Shown: positions 9,168 through 17,665 of the stretch, in pieces | How positions within the stretch are numbered: position 1 is the first letter of the stretch | Layout: each line of letters begins with the position of its first letter | From: Streptococcus infantis | GTDB taxonomy: Bacteria; Bacillota; Bacilli; Lactobacillales; Streptococcaceae | Length of the DNA stretch: 64,000 bases | Assembly: GCF_000963255.1 (NCBI RefSeq) | Contig: NZ_JYOV01000005.1 | Coordinates: 1 to 64,000, forward strand | Direction: 5' to 3' | Program-made: the position numbers and the translations under genes | Notes under the pieces: generated by a model | What the model saw: the letters and a program-made list of their open reading frames with translations, nothing else | Databases searched by the model: none | What the model was told of the DNA's origin: nothing

Positions 9168-10003
9168 GAGTTACCACTCAGCCAGTCATCTAGTTCTGCA
9201 TCATGCCCTTGACTTTGGGCAATTTCATGAAGTAGTTCCTGATTATGGGTATGGTGAATCCCATTAACCAAGCTTTCATAATAAACTTGGTAGTAGGGTA
9301 ATTGTAACTCTTTGGCTAGTTGTAATTCTGCCTCAATATCATAATCAACCCGACGGAAATCGACATCTTTCAAGCCTTTTTCATCAAACTCTAAAATCAT
9401 GTACTGAGCACGTAAGTCCTTGCGTAAATTTTCAGATAAAAAGAAGGGTTGCCCAATGGAACCTGGATTCAGGATGAGCTGGCCACCACTACCATAACGA
9501 AGAAACTGTTGATGGATATGCCCGTAAATGGCAATATCGCAGTCAGGATTGGTGACAAGACGGTCAAAGTCCTCTTGCTTTCCAAGATGAATCAGTTCTC
9601 GTCCCCAATTTTTATCAGGCAAGTGATGGCTAATCCCTAGCTTCAAATCTCCAAACTGACGATGCACTTGCAAGGGATAGTCCTGCAGTTCCTCAATCTC
9701 CTCAACACTGAGTTCTTCCATAATATACTGACACTGGCGCAGGAGATAACGATGACTGGGTCTACTTTCATCCAACTGACGATGGCAAGCGCGCCATAAG
9801 CTCTCCTCCCAATTCCCTAAAACTCTAAGGGTGATGGGTAAAGTGTCCAGTATCTGGAGAATATTTTTTCGTCCTGTTCCAGGCATGAGGATATCTCCCA
9901 AGAGCCAATACTCATCAACCTCCGCCTTCTGCGCATCTGTCAGAACAGCCTCCAAAGCTGTCGTATTGCCATGTATATCCGATAATACTGCGATTTTTGT
10001 CAT
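9164..10003 (-). CDS. Metallophosphoesterase (YfcE/calcineurin-like)
   Basis: A 279-residue protein if it starts at ATG 10003. Metal-binding motifs of the calcineurin-like family are visible: SDIHGN near the N-terminus, LLGDILMPG, GNWEES, then YGHIHQQF and NPGSIGQP. The open frame extends to 10066, but the 10003 start has GAGGAAG upstream and the only good promoter (10032-10059) lies between the two candidates, so 10003 is preferred. The substrate is not predictable from sequence; relatives are phosphodiesterases or protein phosphatases. Divergent from the usp gene. Confidence 0.85.
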   Translation of the reverse strand: MTKIAVLSDIHGNTTALEAVLTDAQKAEVDEYWLLGDILMPGTGRKNILQILDTLPITLRVLGNWEESLWRACHRQLDESRPSHRYLLRQCQYIMEELSVEEIEELQDYPLQVHRQFGDLKLGISHHLPDKNWGRELIHLGKQEDFDRLVTNPDCDIAIYGHIHQQFLRYGSGGQLILNPGSIGQPFFLSENLRKDLRAQYMILEFDEKGLKDVDFRRVDYDIEAELQLAKELQLPYYQVYYESLVNGIHHTHNQELLHEIAQSQGHDAELDDWLSGNS

Positions 10004-10031
10004 ATCTCTTCCTCTTAGCTTTTCTCTTTTT

Positions 10032-10059
10032 ATTATAACAAACTCCAAGTCAAAGTCAA
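10032..10059 (-). promoter_or_regulatory. Promoter of the phosphoesterase gene
   Basis: Minus strand TTGACT (10059-10054), 16 nt, and TATAAT (10037-10032) with TGT in front of the -10, an extended -10 promoter. It decides the start codon, as transcription begins downstream of the longer ORF start. Confidence 0.72.
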
Positions 10060-10088
10060 AAAGCATCTATATTCCTATCGTTTTTTAC

Positions 10089-10117
10089 TTTACTTTTTTA
10101 GTGAAAAGGAATACAAT
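10089..10117 (+). promoter_or_regulatory. Promoter of the universal stress protein gene
   Basis: TTTACT (10089-10094), 17 nt, TACAAT (10112-10117), followed by GAGGAGG and ATG 10148. The -35 is weak. Confidence 0.5.
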
Positions 10118-10147
10118 GAAGGTAATAAGAATGAGGAGGTTTTTGCT

Positions 10148-10600
10148 ATGGCACAACGTTATGAAAACATCATGGTAGCGGTTGACGGTTCTAAGGAAGC
10201 TGACTTGGCTTTCATCAAAGGGGTTCATTCAGCACTGCGTAACCAAGCAAAACTAACTATTGCCCATGTCATTGACACACGTGCTCTTCAAAGCATCTCA
10301 ACATTTGATGCCGAAGTTTACGAAGAATTGCAAGTCGAGGCCAACGATTTGATGGCTGAATACGAAAAACGTGCAAAAGATGCTGGGCTCACAGACATTA
10401 AAGTTGTTATTGAGATGGGAAATCCTAAAACTCTCTTAGCTAAAACAATTCCAGATAAAGAAAAGGTTGATTTGATTTTGGTTGGAGCAACAGGACTCAA
10501 TGCCTTTGAGCGCCTGCTAGTTGGTTCTTCATCAGAATATATCCTACGCCATACCAGCGTTGACCTTCTCGTCGTTAGAGATAAGGATAAAACTTTGTAA
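10148..10600 (+). CDS. Universal stress protein, UspA family
   Basis: A 150-residue single-domain UspA fold. It opens with ENIMVAVDGS and has the ATP-binding signature GATGLNAFERLLVGSSSEYI (G-x2-G-x9-G-S/T) before the final strand VDLLVV. That signature implies an ATP-binding subgroup member. Strong ribosome binding site GAGGAGG, 7 nt before the start. The role in stress survival is known only at family level. Monocistronic, with a terminator 10 nt after the stop. Confidence 0.92.
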   Translation: MAQRYENIMVAVDGSKEADLAFIKGVHSALRNQAKLTIAHVIDTRALQSISTFDAEVYEELQVEANDLMAEYEKRAKDAGLTDIKVVIEMGNPKTLLAKTIPDKEKVDLILVGATGLNAFERLLVGSSSEYILRHTSVDLLVVRDKDKTL

Positions 10601-10610
10601 TAAAAACAGA

Positions 10611-10647
10611 AATGAGGTTGGGATTTTTCTCCTAACCTCATTTTTTT
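10611..10647 (+). terminator. Terminator after usp
   Basis: Stem AATGAGGTTGGGA with TCCTAACCTCATT, six-base loop, then T7. Confidence 0.88.
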
Positions 10648-10715
10648 ATAAACTATTGATGTCGTAGTTGAAACTAGGAACTCAAAACATCATTCCAGGC
10701 TTCCTCTGCGATCGC

Positions 10716-12107
10716 CTATTTTTTATCTTCTCTTTCCTTATGGCGCTCATAGGCCTTTATCTGGCGCTCAATCTCCTTTTTAATAGCAGGTTCTGGAGCG
10801 TATTTTTCTTCCCAGTCATCTGGTTTTAGGATCTTGTGGGTCACTGGATCAAAATGAGCTTTTCCATCAGGGAATATTTTACCCATATTTGCTTGATGGA
10901 CAATGTCAAAAATCCGCTCTGGATCCACCCCCATCAAAACAAAGCTACCATAGGTGAAGTACAAAGTATCAATCAAGGCATCTACTTGTCCTACCAAATC
11001 TTGCTTAGCAGGTGTCTTCTTGACTACTTTCTCTGCTGCTTGATCAAGAGCTTGGTGTAACTGTCCTACTGCCTGTTCAAAATCTTCTTCAGAAGAGCTA
11101 GCAGCTCGGACAAACTCCACCAACTCTTCTATCTTAAATCCTGCTCTATGGGTGGCTCCTTCTAAGTCCCAAGCTTGAGGCTCCTCTTGAGTTCGTTCAT
11201 CCATCATGTGGTGGAAGGTCTTGACCTTATTAAAATGGTAATCACGACTGACAAAGACTTTTTCTGAAGCCAGAACACCAAAATGCTCTAAAGCTTTGTG
11301 AATCCCATCTTGCTGGTTGCTGGTTGTGATATGCTTAGCGACTTCTTTGACACTGCTACTACCATTGCCCATAGCGACTGACATCCCAACACCCGCCAGC
11401 ATCTCTAGGTCGTTGTCCGAGTCACCAAAGGCCATGACTTGATTGAGATCAAAACCATACTCTTTTCCGACTCGGCGAATGCCTTCTAGCTTGGAATTCC
11501 CTTGGTTGATGACATCAGCCGCAAAAGGATTACTACGAGTCAATTTCAAGTCTTGAAAATCAGCTGCCGCTTTTTCAGATTCTTCTGGTGTCATTAGCAT
11601 CAAAACTTGATAAATGGGCTGATTCATCAACTGAAGCAAGTCTTCTTCCTTCTGAGGAACGACCTTACTCACCATTCGATTAAAGGAATGACTAACTGTA
11701 CGGGTCAACATAGAGGGAACAAAACGACTCACTCTTTGCGAAAAAGAACCAAGACCAAAAGACATGATTTTTGAACCCAGCATGGCATCCTTAGTCCCCA
11801 AAGCAATCTCCTTGCCCTCTTTTTTAGCATAGGCTATCAACTGCCGTAAATGAGATTTGGAAAGAGGACTTGTAAACAAGACTCTGTCTTTATTAAAGAT
11901 ATATTGGCCGTTATAGGTTACAGCAAAATCCAGATCTAAATCTTCCATTAAATCCTTAACAAAAAAAGGTCCTCGCCCTGTCGCTACTCCAACAAGTACT
12001 CCCTGTTCCTTTACAATCTTAATCGCATCCTTAGTGGATTTCAAAACACTCTTGCGATCGTTGACCAGTGTTCCATCGATATCAAAAAAAACAGCTTTGA
12101 CTTCCAT
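10716..12107 (-). CDS. Cof-type HAD hydrolase fused to a MazG-like domain
   Basis: A 463-residue protein, much longer than a Cof-type HAD (about 270). Residues 1-270 are HAD subfamily IIB: FFDIDGTLV (nucleophile Asp at 9), ATGRGP, and GDSDNDLEML near 228. Residues about 290-463 look like an all-alpha MazG/PRA-PH NTP pyrophosphohydrolase: helices with FKIEELVEFVRAA and then VDALIDTLYFTYG (acidic metal ligands), plus NMGKIFPDGK. The expected activities are sugar or nucleotide phosphate hydrolysis and hydrolysis of aberrant NTPs; both are family-level inference. It is divergent from the asparaginase gene with overlapping promoter elements. Confidence 0.82.
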   Translation of the reverse strand: MEVKAVFFDIDGTLVNDRKSVLKSTKDAIKIVKEQGVLVGVATGRGPFFVKDLMEDLDLDFAVTYNGQYIFNKDRVLFTSPLSKSHLRQLIAYAKKEGKEIALGTKDAMLGSKIMSFGLGSFSQRVSRFVPSMLTRTVSHSFNRMVSKVVPQKEEDLLQLMNQPIYQVLMLMTPEESEKAAADFQDLKLTRSNPFAADVINQGNSKLEGIRRVGKEYGFDLNQVMAFGDSDNDLEMLAGVGMSVAMGNGSSSVKEVAKHITTSNQQDGIHKALEHFGVLASEKVFVSRDYHFNKVKTFHHMMDERTQEEPQAWDLEGATHRAGFKIEELVEFVRAASSSEEDFEQAVGQLHQALDQAAEKVVKKTPAKQDLVGQVDALIDTLYFTYGSFVLMGVDPERIFDIVHQANMGKIFPDGKAHFDPVTHKILKPDDWEEKYAPEPAIKKEIERQIKAYERHKEREDKK

Positions 12108-12129
12108 CCTACCTCAATCTCCCCTTTTG

Positions 12130-12145
12130 TGATACAATGATTATA
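12130..12145. promoter_or_regulatory. Divergent -10 elements for the HAD-MazG and asparaginase genes
   Basis: Plus strand TGATACAAT (12130-12138) faces asparaginase. Minus strand TATAAT (12145-12140) preceded by TGG faces the HAD gene. The two are back to back in a 65-bp intergenic region, so polymerase binding is probably mutually exclusive. The -35 boxes are weak. Confidence 0.5.
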
Positions 12146-12172
12146 CCACATTTCAGAAAGAGTGAGTAAATC

Positions 12173-13135
12173 ATGCCTAAGAAAATCCTTGTTTTACATA
12201 CGGGTGGTACTATTTCCATGCAAGCCGATGACTCTGGTGCTGTTGTGACTAGTCAAGACAACCCTATGAATCATGTATCCAATCCACTTGAGGGAGTTGA
12301 AGTCCATGCTCTCGACTTTTTTAATCTGCCAAGTCCCCATATTAAACCCAAGCATATGCTGGCCCTCTATCAAAAAATTAAAGAGGAGGCTGATTATTAT
12401 GACGGTTTCGTGATTACACATGGGACAGATACCTTGGAGGAAACTGCCTATTTCCTTGATACTATGGAGGTTCCTCACAAACCGATCGTGCTAACAGGGG
12501 CCATGCGTAGTTCCAACGAGCTTGGAAGCGATGGCGTCTACAATTATCTCAGTGCCCTTCGCGTAGCGAGTGACGATAAGGCTGCTGATAAGGGTGTCTT
12601 GGTCGTGATGAATGACGAAATTCACGCTGCTAAGTATGTGACCAAGACGCATACAACAAATGTTAGCACCTTTCAAACGCCGACCCATGGCCCTCTTGGG
12701 CTCATCATGAAACACGAGATTCTCTACTTCAAAACAGCTGAACCCCGTGTTCGTTTTGACCTTGATAAGATTCAAGGCTTGGTCCCTATTATCCCTGTCT
12801 ATGCCGGTATGACAGAAGAACTCCTTGATTTACTTCCCGTTGACCAACTGGATGGACTTATTATTCAGGCTTTTGGTGCTGGAAATGTTCCCAAGGAAAC
12901 AGCACAAAAATTGAACGCCCTTATCCAAGAAGGACTCCCAATCGCCTTGGTCTCTCGTTGTTTTAACGGGATTGCCGAACCTGTTTATGCCTATGAAGGT
13001 GGTGGCGTTTGCCTGCAAAATGCTGGTGTCTTCTTTGTCAAAGAGTTAAACGCTCAAAAGGCTCGTCTCAAACTCCTCATTGCTATCAATGCTGGCCTCA
13101 CAGGAGAGGAATTACGAGCCTATATGGAAGGATAA
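12173..13135 (+). CDS. ansA: Type I L-asparaginase
   Basis: A 320-residue cytoplasmic-type asparaginase, L-asparagine to aspartate plus ammonia. Signature 1 is LHTGGTISM at residues about 8-16 with the nucleophilic Thr. Signature 2 is THGTDTLEETA near 83-93 with the second catalytic Thr and Asp. TGAMRSSNELGSDG follows. No signal peptide, so intracellular. The TAA stop is shared with the first base of a BOX element. Gene order next to ccpA matches what I remember of pneumococcus. Confidence 0.93.
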   Translation: MPKKILVLHTGGTISMQADDSGAVVTSQDNPMNHVSNPLEGVEVHALDFFNLPSPHIKPKHMLALYQKIKEEADYYDGFVITHGTDTLEETAYFLDTMEVPHKPIVLTGAMRSSNELGSDGVYNYLSALRVASDDKAADKGVLVVMNDEIHAAKYVTKTHTTNVSTFQTPTHGPLGLIMKHEILYFKTAEPRVRFDLDKIQGLVPIIPVYAGMTEELLDLLPVDQLDGLIIQAFGAGNVPKETAQKLNALIQEGLPIALVSRCFNGIAEPVYAYEGGGVCLQNAGVFFVKELNAQKARLKLLIAINAGLTGEELRAYMEG

Positions 13136-13240
13136 TACTCTTCGAAAATCAAATTCAAACCTCGTCAACGTCGCCTTGCCGTACTCAAGTACAGCCTGCG
13201 GCTAGTTTCCTAGTTTGCTCTTTGATTTTCATTGAGTATA
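13135..13240 (+). repeat. BOX element, boxA-boxC form without boxB
   Basis: 106 bp beginning ATACTCTTCGAAAATCAAA and ending with the imperfect inverted terminus TTTGATTTTCATTGAGTAT. It contains the CGTCRNCGTCGCCTTGCCGTA core recognised by the standard BOX-PCR primer, on the reverse strand. It abuts the asparaginase stop codon. Confidence 0.9.
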
Positions 13241-13359
13241 AAAAAGTCGGTGAGATAGAAATTACTAGATCAAGTCTTGTTTTCTAGTCACCCCGCAAGC
13301 CTTCTACCATCAACTTGATGCTTGAACTATTGACCAAAAAGTTTTTGCTACTAAAAGGC

Positions 13360-13385
13360 GAGGTCGGGATTTTTATCCCGACCTC
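13360..13385 (-). terminator. Terminator of ccpA
   Basis: Perfect stem GAGGTCGGGAT with ATCCCGACCTC and an AT-rich loop, 7 nt past the ccpA stop. On the minus strand it is followed by GCC then TTTT, a modest U tract. Between the BOX (ends 13240) and this hairpin I see no gene. Confidence 0.65.
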
Positions 13386-13391
13386 TTCTTG

Positions 13392-14399
13392 TTAATCTTT
13401 ACGAGTTGAATGACGTTCAACTAAACCATGTGGCAAAAGAACTTCACGTTCTTCTAACTCTTCCTTATGCATAATCTTAGTCAACATACGCATACTAATA
13501 GCACCAAGATCATACAAAGGTTGCGCAATGGTGGTTAGGTTTGGACGAGTATAGCGTGCGATTTGTGAATCATCACTGGTGATAATTTCAAAGTCTTCCG
13601 GTACAGAAACTCCCTTGTCAGCAAGTCCGTTCAAAACACCTGCTGCTAGTTCATCTCCTGTTACAACCGCTGCTGTTGCTTTAGAAGAAATCAAACGTTC
13701 TGCCAAGACATAGCCATCATCATAACGGTATTTTGATTCGAAAACAAGGCCTTCACTATAGTTAATTCCCACTTCTTTCAAAGCATCTTTGTAACCAGCC
13801 AAGCGAATCTTACCATTAATATCATCCACTAATGGTCCACTAACAAAGGCAATTTTTTTGTTTCGCTTCAAAAGATGACGGACTGCATCAACAGTAGCAT
13901 GTTTATAGTCAATATTGACACTTGGAAGCTGGTGCTCCACATCCACTGTTCCTGCAAGAACCACAGGTGTGCGTGAGCGTGAAAACTCTGAGCGAATCTT
14001 CTCCGTTAAATGATAACCCATGAAGATAACGCCATCCACCTGTTTAGAAAAGAGAGTATTGACCACAGATACTTCCTTTTCATCATCCTCGTCGCTATTG
14101 GCAAGGACGATATTGTATTTGTACATCTCCGCGATATCATCAATCCCTTTAGCAAGGGTAGAGAAATAAGTGTTTGTGATATCTGGAATAACAACTCCAA
14201 CTGTTGTAGTTTTCTTACTTGCTAGACCACGAGCTACTGCATTAGGGCGGTAGTCAAGGCGATCAATGACCTCTAGAACTTTCTTACGGGTGTTTTCCTT
14301 GACATTCTTATTGCCATTGACAACACGACTGACAGTCGCCATTGACACTCCCGCTTCTCGGGCAACGTCATAAATTGTTACTGTATCATCTGTGTTCAT
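13392..14399 (-). CDS. ccpA: Catabolite control protein A
   Basis: A 335-residue LacI/GalR-family regulator. The HTH lies at residues 8-27 (IYDVAREAGVSMATVSRVVN), then the hinge YRPNAVARGLASKKTTTVGV and a periplasmic-binding-protein core. Sequence and length match streptococcal CcpA, which binds cre sites with HPr(Ser-P) and represses or activates carbon-use genes. A cre-like site lies about 65 bp upstream, suggesting autoregulation. Several other cre-like sites in this window precede glycan-hydrolase genes. Confidence 0.95.
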   Translation of the reverse strand: MNTDDTVTIYDVAREAGVSMATVSRVVNGNKNVKENTRKKVLEVIDRLDYRPNAVARGLASKKTTTVGVVIPDITNTYFSTLAKGIDDIAEMYKYNIVLANSDEDDEKEVSVVNTLFSKQVDGVIFMGYHLTEKIRSEFSRSRTPVVLAGTVDVEHQLPSVNIDYKHATVDAVRHLLKRNKKIAFVSGPLVDDINGKIRLAGYKDALKEVGINYSEGLVFESKYRYDDGYVLAERLISSKATAAVVTGDELAAGVLNGLADKGVSVPEDFEIITSDDSQIARYTRPNLTTIAQPLYDLGAISMRMLTKIMHKEELEEREVLLPHGLVERHSTRKD

Positions 14400-14463
14400 T
14401 CCGTTTCCTTTCTACTTTGAAAATTTTGTTTTCATGATTCTACTGTTCTCATTTTACCACTAA

Positions 14464-14479
14464 TTGTAAGCATTTTCAA
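14464..14479. promoter_or_regulatory. cre-like site upstream of ccpA
   Basis: TTGTAAGCATTTTCAA matches the cre consensus WTGNAANCGNWNNCW with one mismatch, A for G at the central position. It lies 65 bp before the ccpA start. Confidence 0.55.
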
Positions 14480-14548
14480 GCATTTGATGAAGATTCGTTG
14501 AAAAAATTTCAAAATCATTCTCATATTTTTAAAGGTAGTTGACTTTTC

Positions 14549-14577
14549 TTGATTTTTCTAGCAGTTTGCAGTATGAT
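14549..14577 (+). promoter_or_regulatory. Promoter of the DUF960-like gene
   Basis: TTGATT (14549-14554), 17 nt, TATGAT (14572-14577). It lies downstream of the longer ORF start at 14539 and so supports initiation at ATG 14605. Confidence 0.55.
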
Positions 14578-14604
14578 AATAAGAAAATCAATCAGGAGAT
14601 AGGG

Positions 14605-14922
14605 ATGGCTTTTACAGATTCTCATAGACGATGCGCCAGTTTCGGTGTGGTGACCAATTTACCCGACGATGTTATCGATTCAATCTGGTATATAATCGAT
14701 CATTTTTTAAAGCATGTTTTTGAGCTAGAAGATGAATTGGAATTTCGACTTTTGAATCATGAAGGCTCCATCACTTTTCGTTTTTCTAGTCAACATCTAC
14801 CAACAACGATTGACTTCGACTTCAATCATCCCTTTGACCCACTCTATCCACCTAAAGTTCTGGTCATGGATATGGACGGAAAGGAAACCATTCTCCTACC
14901 AGAAGAAAATGACCTATTTTAA
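14605..14922 (+). CDS. DUF960-family protein
   Basis: A 105-residue protein of unknown function. The start chosen is ATG 14605 with AGGAGA upstream. A TTG start at 14539 would lie before the promoter. The pattern RRCASFGVVTNLPDDVIDSI, with WYIIDHFLKHVFELE and the later FDFNHPFDPLYPPK, fits the Firmicutes DUF960 family as I remember it. No signal peptide or membrane segment. It faces a convergent gene across a shared terminator. No function is assigned. Confidence 0.75.
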   Translation: MAFTDSHRRCASFGVVTNLPDDVIDSIWYIIDHFLKHVFELEDELEFRLLNHEGSITFRFSSQHLPTTIDFDFNHPFDPLYPPKVLVMDMDGKETILLPEENDLF

Positions 14923-14969
14923 AAACTCTAGTCTCCTCTATCTACTTAGGGAAACTAGAGTTTTCTTTT
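14922..14969. terminator. Bidirectional terminator
   Basis: Stem AAAACTCTAGT with ACTAGAGTTTT, followed by T-rich sequence on the plus strand. It lies between the convergent DUF960-like gene and the membrane protein gene of the folate cluster. Confidence 0.8.
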
Positions 14970-14971
14970 TG

Positions 14972-16255
14972 CTAATAAATGGAACGACTGACTACTATAC
15001 CACTTGGTTTGGTGTATTCTAAGTCAAGATAATCCTGATAAGTTCCTGGGACGATAAATCCTTGGGGGCTGAGAATGTCTGTTCCAGCTTTACCCACGAT
15101 AGAGTCAGCTAATAAAACACAATTTGTGCTGAGAACAAAATAGGTCTTAAACTTGGACGAACTGAACTTATAAAGAGTGGCATCAGCCTCGTGTTTCAGC
15201 TGATAAGAGTAGGTATGCTTGATCTCCCCTTCTCTTCTTTTCATGAGTTGAGAACTTGGTTCCCAAGGAATTAAGAGTTCTTCAATTTCTCTCAGTTGTT
15301 CTTCTATAGCTTTTTTCTGTTGCTCAGACAAGCTTAAGCCATAGGCAAATAGAGTTTTCTGACTTTCTCTCTTACAGAGTTCGATGTATTTCTCTTTATT
15401 GGCCTTAAACAAAACTCCATCCCCTATCATCCCAAATAAACGTTCCGAGTGCGGATCATAAGAACCATAGGAAATAACCTGACCTTGATAGCAGATATCC
15501 ACATGCCCCATGGCTAAAAAGAATGATGATTCTGAAGCATGGATAAAAATTTCCATATCAACTGTCTGGTCATTCTTTCTCTCTGAATGTACTTCGCTTT
15601 CTTCCGTCTGATGAGTAGATAACATTTCATTCCATCGTCGTAAAGTGCTGATTGGAATCAAGGCTGTCATGAATATAGGCAGTGTCATTCTCATTCTGCG
15701 CTTCAGCTTGGGATTACTTCTCCCTTTTTCGAAATAGAAACCATCCCTGACACTACTCGCTCCCAACATGATTAAGTAAAAACCTAACAGGAGCAACTCA
15801 AAATTTGTCGCATCATGAAAAGGGGAGATACTATAGAGACCAAATCCCATCATCCACAAAGCATCAAATAAGTAATTGAGCCTCGGATGGATATGATTAT
15901 TTCGGTAAATCAACCAAGTAATCAGACTGATTAGACCTGTAAACAGTTGATAACCTCCGATAATCATCACAAGGAGATAGAGAGCTATTCCTTGCAGGAT
16001 GACTGAATCAAATAGGATGACTGCAAGAAAGAGCTTGGCTAGTGTTACAAAAATATTTTCTCTACGGGATTTCTCCTGAAACCATCGTGTCAATAAATGC
16101 CAAACAGCCGACAAAGAAAAATAACCCATCAAGAGTTGATAACCAAGTCTCGGTACAATCTGCCCAAAACAAATCAAGAGAAGACCTAGGATAATAGCTA
16201 GCATTCCCTCCCCTAGACTTCTCCATTTACTATAAGTTTCAGAAAACTTAGGCAT
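14972..16255 (-). CDS. DUF308-like membrane protein with C-terminal soluble domain
   Basis: A 427-residue protein. Residues 1-200 contain about six hydrophobic helices with short basic loops, the style of DUF308/HdeD proteins. Residues about 225-427 are hydrophilic, with [18 protein letters not shown] and a later [22 protein letters not shown] that I cannot assign firmly. Its start overlaps the folBK stop by 8 nt, so it is translationally coupled to folate synthesis, but no catalytic motif links it to folate. No function is assigned. Confidence 0.75.
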   Translation of the reverse strand: MPKFSETYSKWRSLGEGMLAIILGLLLICFGQIVPRLGYQLLMGYFSLSAVWHLLTRWFQEKSRRENIFVTLAKLFLAVILFDSVILQGIALYLLVMIIGGYQLFTGLISLITWLIYRNNHIHPRLNYLFDALWMMGFGLYSISPFHDATNFELLLLGFYLIMLGASSVRDGFYFEKGRSNPKLKRRMRMTLPIFMTALIPISTLRRWNEMLSTHQTEESEVHSERKNDQTVDMEIFIHASESSFFLAMGHVDICYQGQVISYGSYDPHSERLFGMIGDGVLFKANKEKYIELCKRESQKTLFAYGLSLSEQQKKAIEEQLREIEELLIPWEPSSQLMKRREGEIKHTYSYQLKHEADATLYKFSSSKFKTYFVLSTNCVLLADSIVGKAGTDILSPQGFIVPGTYQDYLDLEYTKPSGIVVSRSIY

Positions 16256-17069
16256 TTTCTTTCTCCAATTGACGATACAAGTGGCAAATCGGTTGTTTCA
16301 GCGTTGGATGAATAAAATGCGGAGCTATTTCCTGTAAAGACTCTAAAACAAAGAGGCGCTCAGCAATATAAGGATGAGGCAAGATGAGGTCGTCTGTATA
16401 GATGACTTGGTCCTCTACAAAAAGCAAATCCAGGTCAATCAAGCGAGGTCCCCAATGCACCTCTCTGACCCGTCCCATTTCTGCCTCAATAGCCAATAAG
16501 GTTTCTAACAAGATTGGAGCTGGCAACCAGGTTTCCACTTCAATGACTTGATTGGCAAAACTATCCTGCTCCACACCACCCCAAGGTTCGGTCCTAATCA
16601 CACTAGACTCTTTGAGAATGTGGATGCCACGAGCTTGCATTTTGTCAATCGCTTGCTGGAGATTAGTCATCTTATCCCCCATATTGCTTCCTAAAGCGAT
16701 AAAGGCACGCTGTTTGCGACGGTGGATGGTTACTGAACAAGTATCCAGCGGAAGATGGATAGGTGCCCAAGGTTTTTTTAGTTCCAGCTCAATCTCTTGA
16801 ACGATAGGGTAGGTCTCAAAAGTACGCTCTACTAGTTTGTAGGCTACTGTTTCAATCAGGTCTTCGCTTTCTTCCTGAAACCAAGTCGTCCATTGCTGGC
16901 AAAGTTCTCCGTAATGGACAGAAGCAGTTAAATCCAAGTCTGTCGCAGCCTTGGTCATATCATAGGATAGGGTGGCTGAAACGACAAACTTCTGCCCCAG
17001 TTCCTTCTCACTAGGAAAGAGTCCATGAAAGGCGAAAATTTCTAGGTCTTTAATTCGCAGTTGATCCAT
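16248..17069 (-). CDS. folK: Bifunctional dihydroneopterin aldolase / HPPK
   Basis: A 273-residue fusion, called sulD in pneumococcus. Residues 1-118 are FolB-like ([21 protein letters not shown], later [15 protein letters not shown]), forming 6-hydroxymethyl-dihydropterin. Residues 122-273 are Fol[24 protein letters not shown] and [11 protein letters not shown], which pyrophosphorylates it with ATP. It is fourth in the folP-folC-folE-folBK order. A hairpin lies between it and folE. Confidence 0.95.
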   Translation of the reverse strand: MDQLRIKDLEIFAFHGLFPSEKELGQKFVVSATLSYDMTKAATDLDLTASVHYGELCQQWTTWFQEESEDLIETVAYKLVERTFETYPIVQEIELELKKPWAPIHLPLDTCSVTIHRRKQRAFIALGSNMGDKMTNLQQAIDKMQARGIHILKESSVIRTEPWGGVEQDSFANQVIEVETWLPAPILLETLLAIEAEMGRVREVHWGPRLIDLDLLFVEDQVIYTDDLILPHPYIAERLFVLESLQEIAPHFIHPTLKQPICHLYRQLEKENA

Positions 17070-17085
17070 AACTAGTCCTTTCTAG

Positions 17086-17110
17086 AAAAATCCGCTTGAC
17101 GCGGATTTTT
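17086..17110 (-). terminator. Hairpin between folE and folBK
   Basis: AAAAATCCGC and GCGGATTTTT pair perfectly around a 5-nt loop. On the transcribed strand the stem begins at the folE TAA stop codon and its 3' arm ends in T5. It resembles a terminator or partial attenuator inside the operon. Confidence 0.6.
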
Positions 17111-17664
17111 TATAGTCCCATCAGACGATAAGCCTGATCCCGAAGATCCTTATCTGTCTCAAATAGACCACGAGCTACTGTAGTCAAGGTCGCAGTTCCT
17201 GGTTTTCGAACACCACGCATACTCATACACATATGCTCTGCTTCAATGACAACAAAAGCTCCCTTAGCACCCAAATACTCCATCAAGGCATCAGCAACTT
17301 CGATATTCAAACGCTCTTGAATCTGTGGCTTTTTAGAGTAAACTTCCACAGTACGAGCTAACTTTGATAAACCTGCTACACGCCCATCTGGGATATAGGC
17401 AATGTGAGCTCGACCATAAAATGGTAAGAAGTGATGTTCACACATGGTATGGAAAAAGATATCCTTTTCCACTACCATATTGTCATCGATAATCTCAAAA
17501 GATTTTGACAGGTGCTCTTCAGCAGTTTGCCCAAGACCTGAAAAAATCTCTTGGTACATACGAGCGACACGGGCTGGTGTTTCCTGCAAGCCTTCGCGAT
17601 TTGCATCCTCACCAACTGCCTCGATAATCATTTTTACAGCTTCTTCAATCTTTTGTGTATCCAT
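17110..17664 (-). CDS. folE: GTP cyclohydrolase I
   Basis: 184 residues, normal for FolE type IA, which converts GTP to 7,8-dihydroneopterin triphosphate. Zinc ligands are visible in CEHHFLPF and [12 protein letters not shown], and the substrate region in [20 protein letters not shown]. It follows folC with a 1-nt gap. Known as sulC in pneumococcus. Confidence 0.97.
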   Translation of the reverse strand: MDTQKIEEAVKMIIEAVGEDANREGLQETPARVARMYQEIFSGLGQTAEEHLSKSFEIIDDNMVVEKDIFFHTMCEHHFLPFYGRAHIAYIPDGRVAGLSKLARTVEVYSKKPQIQERLNIEVADALMEYLGAKGAFVVIEAEHMCMSMRGVRKPGTATLTTVARGLFETDKDLRDQAYRLMGL

Positions 17665-17665
17665 T

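Noticed and set aside
13009-13287. 92-codon plus frame crossing the end of the asparaginase gene and the BOX
   Set aside because: It lies out of frame with the asparaginase gene and reads through a non-coding BOX; no translation signals.
13242-13300. Nested dyads (GGTGA/TCACC and ACTAGA/TCTAGT) between the BOX and the ccpA terminator
   Set aside because: Arms are short and imperfectly arranged, and no flanking gene needs them. Too weak to call a structured RNA.
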